Positions 1-11,975 of a DNA stretch of 64,000 nucleotides are shown here, piece by piece. Origin of the DNA: Anoplopoma fimbria. Lineage: Eukaryota; Chordata; Actinopteri; Perciformes; Anoplopomatidae. Below the pieces are notes generated by a model, which was given only the letters and a program-made list of their open reading frames with translations, did no database searches and was not told the origin of the DNA. A program made the position numbers and the translations under genes. The stretch covers positions 17,530,433 through 17,594,432 of the forward strand of contig NC_072458.1 of assembly GCF_027596085.1 (NCBI RefSeq), in the 5' to 3' direction. Within the stretch, counting starts at the first letter, position 1. Each line of letters opens with the position of its first letter.

Positions 1-1130
1 TCACAATATTTAATACATTGTCAGTGAATGTTTGTAGGCTTCTGAATGTAAATTGTTTGCTGCAGAGTCGACTAATACTAAGCTGACAACCTGTGAAGAA
101 ACAATCAACATTGTTTTTATTTTTTATTATAATTATATTGTCATTTTTTTTTATTTATTCACTAATGGTAGGTAAATGCTAAAATGCCTATTTTATCAAG
201 GGAAAGCCCATTAAAAGAAGCAGATGCAGATTTCTACTTGTAGCCGTTAGAAATCTGTGATCTATTGTCTGTCTTTGTTGTTATCATCTTTGTTTTTATT
301 ATCTGTATATCATAGGGTTTTTTCACTATAAGAGAAAATAAGATAACTAGTGAAAATGTCAGGTCTTATTCATGCAGGCATCGTATCATCTCATTTGTGG
401 TGAAGGAACATAATCTTCATATACTAATACCCCATTCAGAACAACACAGGCATGAGGTTTAAACCTGCAGAGTTGTTAAATCAGTCAGTCAATTTGTCTT
501 CTCAACCCTCCACACTTCTCAGCCTTTTCGTCCACTATGCAATTGTTTTTATTTGAAAATGACATTTTCATTTAATGTCATTGACATCAAAACATTTATC
601 CAATTACCCGTTTTATCTCAAAGAGAACCAAAGAAAGAGAGAGAAAGCAATGTGTGGAGAACACAGAAATTGTATTTGCTTTTCATGTTATGTCATTCTG
701 TGTAATCCTCTGGGTCCACAGTAACATTGTGAAACAGAAATTGCAGACTAGAGTCTCTGTGAACAGTGACCACAGATGCTAAACCTGTGACAGTAATATC
801 ATATGAAAAGGTAAGACACGAGCTCAACCAACGTTCATTAGACATGCGTCGTACATTATGTCTGTCTCCTATGACAACAGGCTCATCCTCATTGTCTGTG
901 AGCCTCTGTAGAAAACATGGATTTCAATGGAGGACACCATGCAACAGTGACTCATAGGGCATTAACTCAACTCAGTATGAACAGACAGTCTTGATGTGTA
1001 CAAACAGGCACATTGTGCCTCTATTACTCATAGATACTACACTGTAAAAAATGTCCATCTGAGCAAGTCTTTAAGGCTGTATCAACATGGAAACTGACAA
1101 AATCCCATTACATGTTTCCCCTGTTGTGTT
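1..1130. other. Intergenic, no gene seen
   Basis: AT-rich DNA with short, non-overlapping open frames and no recognisable protein. No splice-bounded exon candidate, RNA gene or repeat family was identified here. Confidence 0.6.
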
Positions 1131-1345
1131 AAGGCCTGGTCACACCAGCTTTTGAAACAACAACATTTTGTATCAAATTAAATACATTTTAATGGAATGC
1201 AGTGAGTGGTGAATTAGAAATGAATCTGCATGAATTGTTCAAACTTTGATCCACAAATGTGTGCCTTTGACCAATCAAATGCCTTCTTGACAGTGCCGAC
1301 CATTAAGCGGACGAAGACCCGGAGAGTTCAAAATGGTTGAGCTGA
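1130..1345 (+). repeat. Dispersed repeat fragment (starts AAGGCCTGGTCACACCAG)
   Basis: The segment beginning with the phrase GGCCTGGTCACACCAGC and continuing through GACCAATCAAATGCC and TGACAGTGCCGACCA resembles, from memory, a medium-copy non-autonomous repeat found in many percomorph genomes. There is no coding capacity. Boundaries are approximate, and the family name cannot be assigned without a repeat library. Confidence 0.4.
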
Positions 1346-1938
1346 TGTAGCTTGATAGCTGCATTGCACCATTGACTTTTCTTTCTGTTTAGAAATGGAT
1401 TAGAACAGCCATGGGGGACTAAACTCAATAGCAGAGAGAAAGTAATGAGAATCTCCGGGTGATACCGTAATAACACGAACTAGCACTATCGTTGCCGGTT
1501 AGCTACAGCAACTAGCCTTGCAAGGATAGCAACTAAGTCACCAAGCTTATTGCCCAACATTTCACAAAGGTGCATTGATCAACTTTGCTGGACAGCTTTA
1601 TACAGATCTTGTATTTTCATATAAAATTGCAGAATCACAGTTTTTAAATTCCAGTCTGGTCTCCAAGAACATGTGGGGCAAAATTGTATTTGAAAGCTCA
1701 ATTTGGGAAATTGTCAGCATTGCCATGACAGTAAGTAAATCATCGTTCATTTCATGGTTTGGCTGAGATAGCGTCAGAATTGAAGAGTATCCAATACACA
1801 GCCAGACAGTTATATTATTGGTATGTGGGCTTTGAACACTTTGAATCAGTCAATATTTGTAGTTACCTTTAACCAGATACTTTTTTTGAAAACCTAATGT
1901 AGGTACAAAAACAAACGTGACATCTCTCATTCTTACCC

Positions 1939-1979
1939 TGAGCTGACAGCAAGGTCTGTTTGACCTTGCTGTCAGCTCA
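1939..1979. repeat. Perfect 18-bp inverted repeat with 5-nt loop
   Basis: The left arm TGAGCTGACAGCAAGGTC is followed by TGTTT and then by the exact reverse complement of the arm. All 18 pairs are Watson-Crick. There is no adjacent gene and no T-run typical of a terminator. It is too short for a normal pre-miRNA hairpin. Confidence 0.9.
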
Positions 1980-2274
1980 CATTGGTATCAGATATGGGTT
2001 GTGTGTTAGAATAGATTGGAATAGTCATTCAAAAGAATCAGACAGAAGCAGTGGAGGTCTGAAGTGTCAACAGAGCCACAGGCAGTTACATAGGGTACAG
2101 TGCCATTGGGTTATCATTATTGACTGTACCAGGAGCAGCTCTGATCCTTAAGACGTACAGTTACGTTGTGTTTAGCTGTTTAAAGTAAAAGAAGTTGAAG
2201 TTTAAGGGAATTACCCTTTTTGCATGCTTCTTGGGCGAAGATTGACATGTCCATACATACAGAGATAAAGTCAG

Positions 2275-2425
2275 ATTGCTAATAGCCTAGCTTATTGCAA
2301 AGACAGGAAGCTGGGTAACAGTTAGCCTAGCTCTGTCCAAAGTTCAAAAAAATACAACTACCACTAACTTGAGCGCTCAATAATTAACAACAACGTACTG
2401 TGTTTGTTTTATCCATACACAGAAA
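2275..2425 (+). repeat. Dispersed repeat fragment, 'GCTAGCTTAGC / GGAAAC' family
   Basis: It contains AGCCTAGCTTATTGCAAAGACAGGAAGC followed by AGCCTAGCTCTGTCCAAAG, the hallmark order of a repeat that recurs in this window at about 6.2-7.1 kb and 54.46-54.72 kb. Diverged and truncated, with no coding capacity. Identification rests on internal recurrence plus memory of percomorph genomes. Confidence 0.5.
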
Positions 2426-5400
2426 AGAAATGGAAAAGGACAGGTTGTGAGCTCTGATGTTGCCATCACATGCTTTGCACACCCAACCATCCACCCTCAC
2501 CTCATTCCTATGACTTTTAGATACACAACGACACACTACTTCCTTTGTCATGAAAACCTAAACACAGGTCATTCTAAGCTTTTGAGCAGAGGGAATGCCC
2601 ATGATACCATTTGTTTGCCTGCTGTTCTTCTCGAAGCATTTACCTCTCGTGGCATCTAGATATGCAAATAGTGTTAGAAACCAGGTCACTCTGAACAATC
2701 TGGTTCCGTGACAGCCTGACTGAATTACAGTCACATGTTCAGTTGGGGGAACTATCTTATTTTGACTTTTAGCAGTCTCTTTGTGTCCGTTTTTTAATAA
2801 GAATCCACAGCCATGTGTAATGATTGTTTTCCTTTTATCCTACCGCTCAGCTGTCATAGCCATACTTTACCTGTCTTTATCATACTCATTTAAAAAGCGG
2901 ATCACACTTCAGGTTTCATTGATGGAAAACAAACATCATACATCGGCATGCAAAAAGACTGTACTTGCAAAAGTATCTGTATTAACCGCCGTCACCATTC
3001 CACAAGGGTGAAAACCTCTCTTGTGAGGCTGACTCGACGCTACTGCAAAAAAGTTAACTGTAACCCGGTTACAGACTGTTCCGGTTTCTTATGATAATCC
3101 TGTTGCCGTGAACTGTTTTTAGTAGAACTGCTTTCTACCAAAGCAATAGTTCCTATGAAACTGTTGACGTTACGTATTCTGTGGACTATAAAGAGTAACC
3201 AGGACATGGTTTCTGAGAAGAGAAATGACCACAAGCCAGATTCCATTAATTTCCATTGTATTGAAGGGTGACAGAAATTTCTATTATAGACATCTCAAAA
3301 TCTCAGCAACTTGAACAATAACTATCTGCATAACTAGATACCAGAGAGAAACATTTTTTGTCATAATTTTAAGTCAGCAGACTGTTTAAATGACTGTAAT
3401 GTAATGTAATGTAATGTTTAAACATGGAAGAATGAGCCAGAACACTTCAAATATAAGTTAAGAAAGTCGAGTTTCAAGAAAATCAAAGTAAATTCACCAT
3501 AAAGATGAGAATTATGTAACAGCTTTATCCTTAATATCTGTTGAAATTACTGGAGATGGAGATTTGTCAGTGTCTCTTCGTCTGAAAAGGGAAGTCGTCT
3601 GAGAGAGTAACCACTATTGCACCAGTTTCCTGTTGCAGCTTTGCGCTCAGTTGCATTGTGTTATTGCCTTGTCACATTTCTACAATCTCCTCATGTTTAT
3701 CTCATAAGCAACAAGAGTTGACAGGATCAGACCTTATCCTGGCAGGCAGGACTTGTAAAGGTTGTCTAATGGAGGTTAGAGGGGGTTGGGGCAGGGGGGT
3801 GGTTTTGTTATTAGGTGGTTCGTTGTTGGCCAAATGGAACCGCTGGAGCACAACGCAGCTCACACCAAGAGACCCAGGAATCTGAGAGCCGGCCCTCCCC
3901 CTCCCCATGCACACACAGACATTAGGATAGAAACAGCACCTCAAGCACACATGCATGAACGCATGTGGTTGCACACACACAAACACAGACTAATAAAACA
4001 ACATATGCTCCTGTTTCTACTACCTGGAGCAGCAGGTGGGACGCCCCTCCCTACTGACGAGGGAAAGGGGAGGGAAAGGAAAGAGGACAGGAGGCCCTCT
4101 TTTATTGTTTGAAAGTGAAAATGATGGTTTGACGGTTATATAAGGCTCATAATGTCATTTTGGTTCTCTGTTGATATGATAGGGAGAATGTCGATACCTG
4201 ACTGATTCCAATGCATTTTAATCAGGTCAAACATATCGCTCATGAATCATGGTTTAAGTGTGTCAAATGATGGCCTAAATATTTTATCTCAAAGAGCAAA
4301 GTATCAGCGACCCGGTCACCATAAAAAAAACCTGTATATCAGTACATGACCAAATGTAATCACATTAAAAATCCAATTTACCCTTTGCTACGACCCCGAG
4401 CTTTTAGAGATACCATCGGAGCCCACACTGTCACTAACTGCACTTCCTGCATGAATATTATCTACTTTTTGTAAAAAGGAAAAGCGATTTCAAAGGAAGC
4501 AGACAGATTCAGCAGTGAAAACAGGTTAAAAAGATAAACATAGAAGCTAAAGCCTACAGATTACAGTGTAAAAGTGAACCACCACATCACCTGCCGGTAG
4601 AGACAGAAGACAATGAAATTAAAGAACAACATTGTACCTGTAAAGTCTTTCTTCGCTATAACAATCATTCAAACAGCATGTGTAGACATTTAGTATACCT
4701 TCTGTAGCTAGCGTAGCATAGAAGTTCTAATGTATTGCAACTTACTTTGCTAATGTTAGCTCCACAGGTTTTTACATGGAAACATAACGTTATAGAAAAG
4801 CACATCTCATTCATGAGAGTCTTTGGAGCAAAGCCGTATAGTTGTCATACCCTAGTCGGAGCTGGCCAAAGCTTAGCTATGATTGGGTGTTCTCTGTTCC
4901 ATTCTCTGATTTAGCGAAAGGTAAATTACATAATAAACTGTCTTGAGCTGTTTGATTTATTAGCATACACAATGTCAGAGAAATGAGAAATGATGCCATC
5001 TTTACCTCCATCCCATATAACGTGAACGTGGCATTGGATTTGAAGATTAGGGGGAGATTTAATTGTTGCTTTGTTCAGGATTTTTAAAACAGATTCCATT
5101 TCAAAAAGCATATAGCCGATAATTCACAAGATTAAATTAAGGTGGATTTCAACCTCATATCTGTTTCCCAGAAATATCTCATGTGAAAATCATATGGTTA
5201 CAGTACCCAGTGCAGAAAGAAATGTGAAAACACCCATAATTGTCTTATTTATCATAAATGTCATACACAAAGAAATATGACAATCATACGGCTCAATGAC
5301 TTGAGAGGCAGTTTAAGTTGTCTAAGGACACATGGTAACACATTTTACTGTACCTAAGAGCCAATTTATTCCAATGACCTTTTTACAAATCTATTTTGCG

Positions 5401-6195
5401 GAGCTCTCTGCCTGGATGAGGGCAAGTGGCAGAGCGGGAGCAGCAGCTCGAGCACTGGTCTGTTGTGATTACCTCGTGTGTGGCTTTGCCCTTCTGCTGG
5501 CAGTAATTGCCTTTTGCAAAAACTGCATTAATCATGTTGTGACAATACATAAAGCCCTTATTGGAATAAGCATTCAAAGTGGAGACAGTGTGAGGAACGG
5601 TTGGGCTGTGGGGCCGGGAAGAACAGGGAACAAGAAGCAGTGAGTAATACGAAACCTGGATATATACGGTGTAAAGGAGGGGGTAAAACAAGAAAACAAG
5701 TACAGAAAAAAGAGACAAACAGGCAGAGCGAAAGTAAATCAGTGCTGTTGTCTTTGTTCTAGCAGTTGCACATAAACAAATTACATATAATCCGTCCTCC
5801 TACATTTGCATAGAAGCTGTGGTCATTACATAATGTGGCACGCAGTTCAAACACAATAGTATTCTCTTGTCAACATGAGCTGGCACAAGGCAGTAAAAGA
5901 TTTGTATTTCAGGACCACTGAGTCATGGACTCGCAGCTTATGAGTTATGATCAATAACGGAGAGTAACAGTCTCATTGGTTTACTGTCGGAACACATTTT
6001 CTATCTCATTCGGACCGGCAAGTAATTCTCAGACAGGCAGATGGGGTCAAATAAGTAGAGTATTCTGAAGGGTTGTCACATTATTACACCTAGCCATGTC
6101 TGACAGCGTTTGACAGCGTTCAGCAAGGCGGTGCAGAACGAACTGATGTGTTTTCCTACGGCAGCTAGGAAAGGACATTTTTTCATTACAAGTAG
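2425..6195. other. Intergenic, no gene seen
   Basis: Only short open frames without family resemblance. At 3388-3416 the run AAATGACTGTAATGTAATG matches the 3' tail of the SINEs at 9949 and 20852 and is probably a relic of such an element. A purine/pyrimidine-skewed patch at 3780-4100 is low complexity. Confidence 0.55.
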
Positions 6196-6199
6196 AAAT

Positions 6200-7115
6200 C
6201 TTGCTTAAAATTACACTTAAAGGAAACATCCAACATTTTGAGAAATATTCTTACTCCCTTTCTTACCACGAGCAGCTGACTAACTTAGCTGAGCAAAAAG
6301 ACGGGAAACAGGAAGAAACAATGTCCAAAGATAACAAAATACACCAGTTACTTCCTGGAGTCTACCATAGGTTGCCTGGCAACTGATCTTGATCCTGGTA
6401 AAACGGTGATTAGACGTTTTGACATTTCAGTATTTGGACATTAAAAAAAACATGAAATGTGAGATTTAGAGGTGCTGGTTGGCAGATTGTAATACCTTTA
6501 GCTATTTATATTAAATATATTTATTTTATGTCTCTTTTTGCTAGGCTAAGCTAACAGCCTGCTTGCTTGTGGCATGATTCTTCTCATCTGGCAAGAAAGA
6601 AAATAAGCTATCTACCCAAATTTCTATCTATCTCTTTCTGAGAGAGAAACATTATACCACTCTAAATATTGAGCTACAGCCAGCAGCCAGTTAGCTTAGC
6701 ATAAAGACAGGAAATAAAGGTCTGACCAAAGGTATAAAAAATTGCCAATCAGCACCATTTGTGGAAGGGATTATGTGAAGGTCTGTTTCTTGACTCGATG
6801 CAATGAGTATATTGGTTGATTGGAGTCTTCATGGAAACTCCAGGAAGTCACTGGACATGCCGGTTATGAAATGGTATTAATTAATATAGGGGTGCATGGC
6901 GGATTTCTTTGGAACGAGCCAGGCTAGCTGCTTGTTTCCAGTCTTTATCCTAGACTAAACTAATCTCCAAAATTAAAACAATTAACCTCAGCTCAGCTAA
7001 GCGGCTGCTGGCCAGAGCTTCAAATTTAGCCTACTGTACAGACAAGAGAGTTATATCAATCTTCCCTTCAGGCAATTAAGAAAATAAGCACATTTTTATG
7101 TGGTAGTTTGATCTG
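6200..7115. repeat. Nested, inverted cluster of one dispersed repeat family
   Basis: Several pieces of the 'GCTAGCTTAGC / GGAAAC' family lie in alternating orientation: + at about 6200-6390, - at about 6440-6620 (GCTAGGCTAAGCTAACAGCC), + at about 6650-6740 (TTAGCTTAGCATAAAGACAG), and - at about 6895-7110 (CTTGTTTCCAGTCTTTATCC). The + and - pieces could fold into long imperfect hairpins if transcribed. There is no open reading frame of note. Copies differ enough from each other to look old. Confidence 0.5.
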
Positions 7116-7179
7116 TAACAATGCATCATATTATAGAATCTTACCATATGCGTTGTATAGAAAATTCTACTTTGAAAAG

Positions 7180-7335
7180 TAACTAGTAACTGGCTGTTAA
7201 ATGAATGTAGCGGAATATAAAGGACAATAATTATTTTGAAGTATAGATAAGCATAAAAAGGAAATAATCAAGTGAAGTACATCAAAATTGTACTTTAATG
7301 TAGTAGTATTTAGTAGTGAATGTAAATATGCAACC
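7180..7335. repeat. Dispersed repeat fragment (AAGTACATCAAAATTGTACTTTAATGTAG)
   Basis: The phrase series around CAAGTGAAGTACATC, AAAATTGTACTTTAATG and TAGTATTTAGTAGTGAATG resembles a very common teleost repeat ending in a 'TACTTGAGTAAATGTAC'-like sequence. Short and diverged, with uncertain borders. Confidence 0.35.
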
Positions 7336-9948
7336 GCTGGATATCAAACAGAAAAAAAATCACAAATTCAAAGTCCAGCTGTATTTGGCCGAATAAACAA
7401 CAGCCTGATATGAGCACTGCTGAGAACAACTGCTCCTTGTAAATAAATGGAGGAGGCTGTTGCTTGGATCAAAACCCACAGAGTACTCCCAAAACAAAAA
7501 AAAACACACACAACACAACACAATGGTCAAGTGAATCGGCATTAGAAAGAGGCTGGAAGTCTGGCTGACTTTAGGGGCCCAAAAATAGGACGCATTCCTC
7601 TGCAGCGGAGGGTGTGTGTGTATGTCAACAGGAATACATACCAAGCTCCTGCTGAGGGGGTTTGACTTTCTCCACACAGGGAGGGAGGCCAAAACAAAAG
7701 GACTGGCTGGTGTTGGCTCGCTCCGGAGCGGGATGGAGGTGGTTTGATTTCCATCACGCTGCAAAGAACAAGGGGCCATGTTTTTAACACATGCTTCAGT
7801 GGAGTGTGCTATAGCTCTTTCATTAAATCTCTATCTTGTAGTTGTGACCAATGCAAATGAGGTTCAAGATAACAAAGAAATTAATTAATTACTAAATCAC
7901 TGGCAAACATTGACTCCTGTGACGTCAATGGACAGGACAGCTTTACATCTACCTTGACTAAAACGCCTTTTACACTTGGCACGCATTCTTCTTCCTCGTC
8001 AAAACCTGGTGCCTACATTACCCACATTGCAACTCGGCCACCAACAGTTTGCTGATAGATTTGTGTGTGTTATGCTAGTGGCAGCTAATGTAGCCTTCAG
8101 CGTTTAGCCTACAGCAAAAAATCTACAGAGATCTCTTCAGCTCACATCTGTCTAACTCCACAACCCCAGATCATTTTTTGTTTTTAAACTTCTGCCCAAA
8201 CTGACGCTGACTCAGGTGACATCACTTGAGGCAATTTATCAGATTTCACACAGCTCCCACTGGTGACACAAAATACTTTAGACTTTTGTAGATGAAGTAT
8301 GACTCCCCAACACCTGGAAACACACCTTGAAGTGTAAAATTGCTGGAGTTTCTCTTTTAGAGAGCTGGATACAATGTGGCAGTTTACTCTCGCTGTCATT
8401 TTGTTCTGCTAGCCGACTGTGATACTGTGACTAAAAATCCCCTAAACCACCATTATAATTCGGCTATGGCTCAAGAGGTAGAGCGGCTCTTCCGCTGCCA
8501 TCAATGTATGATGTTTGACTGGTTTAAAGTTTACATAAGGCGCTCTGAGTGGTTGGACGACTAGGAAAAAAAGTCTCATAAAAGAGACGTCTGTAAAACT
8601 GTTGACATGACACCTGCAAACAGGGTCAATTATTACTCACAGTATCATACCTTTTTAAACTGTGAAGGTTTAATATGTGTCAAACTTTCCCTTTAGCCTA
8701 GAAAAGCCAAATTAGTATCAAGTAAGGCTGGTGCAGCAAAATGAGTGGACTGAATTGACCCAGGGGCATTTTGCTTACGAGTACAATTTATTATTTGTCG
8801 GCAAAGGTTTTGTTTTTCTTTTCTTTTCTTTCAAAAGTTACAGAGTCTTATTTTAAACCCTTAAAAAAATAACTAAGCTAACAAAAAATGACGTGGCAAC
8901 ATGTTAGTATAATTCATTAGTGTTCTTAATGCTTTTCTTTTTATTAGCATATTACATTACATTTAAAATAAGTGTTAGTGACAGAAGCACAGTTAAATAT
9001 GTTGAAGAATGTCGGTATTTGGTTTTGACTTCTGCAATCCTGTCTTCTAAATATCACATTTATACACTGCTACGTGAAGGGGAGTGAAATTGTTGCGTGT
9101 ATTATGTTCACCGGCAATTGTTTTTTTCCCAGTCCATTTGTTGTTTCTTTTATACATGTATGGATTTTTTTGTACAGTACACTTCCACCCTATGAATGTT
9201 CAATCTATCTCTAACACCCTTCCCTTCGTAGATCGGCAGAGAAGTATCTTTGGAGAACCATAATTCCAGTCTTAGGCTATATAAACACTTTGGTTAAAGC
9301 TACACTTGTCAATATAATAATTTGACAATGTATCAAATGACTGTATGTGATGTGAAAGGTGTCTTTCATATTGACAAATCCACAGAATTATCACCAAATC
9401 CTGCTCTTCCGCCCGGCTTCATAGAGTTTTTTAGCGTTTTTTAGCTCATTGTTTTGGTGTTGGCTTTATTCAGCTCTGTAGAACCTTGAGATGGAGCTGG
9501 ATGCTTAATAAACTGAAGCTTGCTTCACCTTCACCTTCTGGGATAACTTTTGTATGAGTCTATACTATATTATTTAAGGAAAATCCACCATAAATTATCC
9601 AACCAAGTGCTTTGAGGTGTAAAAATGTTTAGTTGCCAAAGGCAGTTATTGTAAAGAATATGCAATATGTTGACGAATACAGATACATATGTTAAGATTG
9701 TGTGACTTTGCAGATGTGTTTATTAAAACGTTATTCATATCGAAACATAATCTGGAAATTTGACCTTTGACCAACTTTGTTTTGTGCATGTTCTACCTGG
9801 ATAAAGTCACTCCCTTGTCAAATTTGCTGATACAAATGAGTGGTTGGTAGCCTATGTTTTTACATTCATTTGGAGACAAAGGCGGGCTTGCAACACAGTC
9901 AGGGTATTTTTTTTATATATATATTAAAGGCCTTTTGTCATATATATT
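7336..9948. other. Intergenic, no gene seen
   Basis: No recognisable coding sequence. At about 8461-8500 the sequence GGCTCAAGAGGTAGAGCGGC resembles the 5' tRNA-like head (box A region) of a teleost SINE and is probably a degraded fragment. Confidence 0.5.
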
Positions 9949-10246
9949 GGGGCGGCTGTGGCGTAGTGGAGAGCAAGGTAGTTCTCCAATCAGAGGGTCG
10001 GTGGTTTGATACCCGGCTTCGGCAGTCGATGTGTCCTTGGGCAAGACACTTAACCCCAAGTTGCTCCTGAAGGCTTGCCATCGGTGTGGACTGGATGTTG
10101 CATGAATGTTAGTTAGAGTCTGATGGTGGCACCTTGCATGGTAGCCTGTCATCAGTGTGTGAATGGGTGAATGATATGTAATATACTACTGATTGTAAGT
10201 CGCTTTGGATAAAAGCGTCTGCTAAATGACTGTAATGTAATGTAAT
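9949..10246 (+). mobile_element. tRNA-derived SINE, nearly full length
   Basis: The 5' part carries an RNA polymerase III type 2 promoter: a box A-like TGGCGTAGTGG and a box B-like GGTTTGATACC about 40 bases further on. The body runs through GTGTCCTTGGGCAAGACAC. The 3' end is GTCGCTTTGGATAAAAGCG followed by a short repeated TGTAA tail. It differs from the copy at 20852 at only a handful of positions. It has no open reading frame, as expected for a SINE that relies on a partner LINE. It sits about 400 bp upstream of the cited4 promoter. Confidence 0.85.
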
Positions 10247-10589
10247 ATATTATTATTGAATAAATGACAACATGATTATTTGATCATTTCAATATTACTG
10301 TTGTTTTCATCCATGTGCCCTAACAGGCCAATGATAAACATCAATACAGCCCCACCACAGGTACATTTCAGTGTAATGCAGCTTGTTTAAATATGATTTC
10401 CCAGTAGTAGATGTGATAGTTATGTGCCTGCAGCCTTCAAGGATCCCGTGCAGCTCCACTTTAAACAATAAGCTTCCAGTGAAGAGAGTGTGGATCATTA
10501 GGGATTATAGTATAAGGGTGATGAAGGCAGGCGGCAGTGAAATCTCTCCAGGACGCACAGAGCTCTGCTGCTCCGGTGGATCAGTGGAG

Positions 10590-10760
10590 GTAGTTAGTGA
10601 ATGTTTCTTTGCTCAGTGATTAAGGGGGAGGACCAATGGCAACAAAGGAGACGGAGAGGACTGTAGCTCCTCCTCTCGCTATCTCTCTCCCTCTCCCTCC
10701 CTCTCTCTCTCAGTGCTTTATAGATGTATATAATCCCTGAGTTGACCCAGAAAACAAACT
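10590..10760 (+). promoter_or_regulatory. Probable cited4 core promoter
   Basis: A CCAAT box lies at 10633-10637, followed by a CT-rich tract (10665-10711) and TATA-like elements TTTATAGA (10717-10724) and TATATAA (10727-10733). Transcription would then start near 10755-10765. The following 130 bases are richer in G+C and CpG than the surroundings and end in a splice donor at 10896/10897. Placement is inferred from motifs and from the acceptor upstream of the cited4 ATG; transcript data would fix the start. Confidence 0.5.
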
Positions 10761-10896
10761 CCTCTGACTGCCGAGACGTCGCAGAGTTTCTATCCGCCGC
10801 AGGGCTGCATGTAGCCGGAGCATCAGCTGGAGAAACAACCACCGGCACCGATCCAACTTCTCTGTACGGATTTTGTTCGACATTAACACATCCTAG
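10760..10896 (+). other. cited4: cited4 non-coding exon 1 (5' UTR)
   Basis: A GC- and CpG-richer segment between the TATA-like elements and a donor reading CCTAG|GTAGGT. The matching acceptor is TTTTTTCAG at 13142-13150, 13 bases before the start codon, so the intron (10897-13150) lies entirely in the 5' UTR. A second GTAG|GTGTCG donor four bases downstream is an alternative. CITED2 genes also have an intron close to the start codon, which makes this layout plausible. Confidence 0.5.
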
Positions 10897-11289
10897 GTAG
10901 GTGTCGTGTTCTGTTTTTGCTCCATTAACAGGTAGAGAGGAGGCACTTTCAACCTTTTTTTTTGTATTTATTTATTTCATTTATTTCATATATCTTTATG
11001 CGTAATGGAGAGAGAGATAAAAACGCGCTGATCGGATCCGCTTGCTCCATCGCACCTTGCCACTTTGCGTACTTGCAGCGTTATTGTACCTATTATGTTA
11101 GTGGAGGTGTTGTATGGCTGCGGATGTCAAATAGCCCACATGCAAAGAGGATTAACAAAAAAAAAAAAGAAAAGAAAAATGAAAAAGAAAGAAGAGGTTT
11201 CATGCTTGTGTAATAATGGCAGCAATTATTATTATCCTCCCTCAGACTATCTCTTTTTTATTTTATATATTTTTTTTTTTTACAAAGTG

Positions 11290-11796
11290 GCATTTAGCTG
11301 AATGATATCTGCAAAGAAGCCCGTCAGATAGGGTGTAATTAGGTAACACAAGAGCAGCATTTTAAAGGAGGATTTAATGCTATTGGGGGGTGGTGGGGGG
11401 TGGGAGGGGGTGTTGTTTGGTTTTATCAGCACTAAAAGGCTTGAATGGCTACAAGCAGCCAGGGGCACCACCAGAGTTCATTTTTATTTTGGGGGGGGGT
11501 GGATTTATAAGCCTGAAATGTCTTTGTTTTCACAGACAGAAGCAGACATTCATGCTCTATTGCTCGCTCTGGATGTTTTTTTTTGTTTTTTTCTTATTCA
11601 TGATCATCCCATTTAGTGGATACAATAATGTGCCATCAATTTTTAACAAGCCAATCACGTTGGCAGCACATTAGAGCTTCAGCGTGAGCAGGATCTGTCT
11701 GTCATCTGTAGGTAATCTTAATTGAAGATCTTTTGTAATGACTGTGGGAAGACAGAGGCAGTGTGCTGTGCGTTGAGATGAGATGAGGGGGAGAAG

Positions 11797-11800
<4 letters not shown>
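11290..11800. promoter_or_regulatory. Possible conserved non-coding element in cited4 intron 1
   Basis: Complex, non-repetitive sequence with homeodomain-like TAATTAGG and TTAATTGAAG motifs, interrupted by G-runs (11385-11412, 11490-11500). Its texture is that of vertebrate non-coding conservation, but no comparison could be run. It ends at a (GT)n microsatellite at 11799-11827. Confidence 0.3.

Positions 11801-11827
<27 letters not shown>
11799..11827 (+). repeat. (GT)n microsatellite
   Basis: About 14 GT units inside the cited4 5'-UTR intron. Confidence 0.95.
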
Positions 11828-11944
11828 GTCTGGAGAAGCATTCCTCTGCGTCCTTTTGGCTGCAAGGGTATTGCTGCCCTCCCTCATCGGTGTGATACCC
11901 AGTGGTAACTCACTGATGGTGTAATTTTGGAGGTTTGAGATGGG

Positions 11945-11971
<27 letters not shown>
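11945..11971 (+). repeat. T27 homopolymer
   Basis: An uninterrupted run of 27 T followed by AACAG. It lies in the cited4 intron and is too far upstream to be the polypyrimidine tract of the mapped acceptor. Confidence 0.95.

Positions 11972-11975
<4 letters not shown>

Noticed and set aside
9949..10030. tRNA gene (also at 20852 and 26763)
   Set aside because: Box A and B are present, but they belong to SINE heads; there is no complete cloverleaf and the body and tail continue as SINE.
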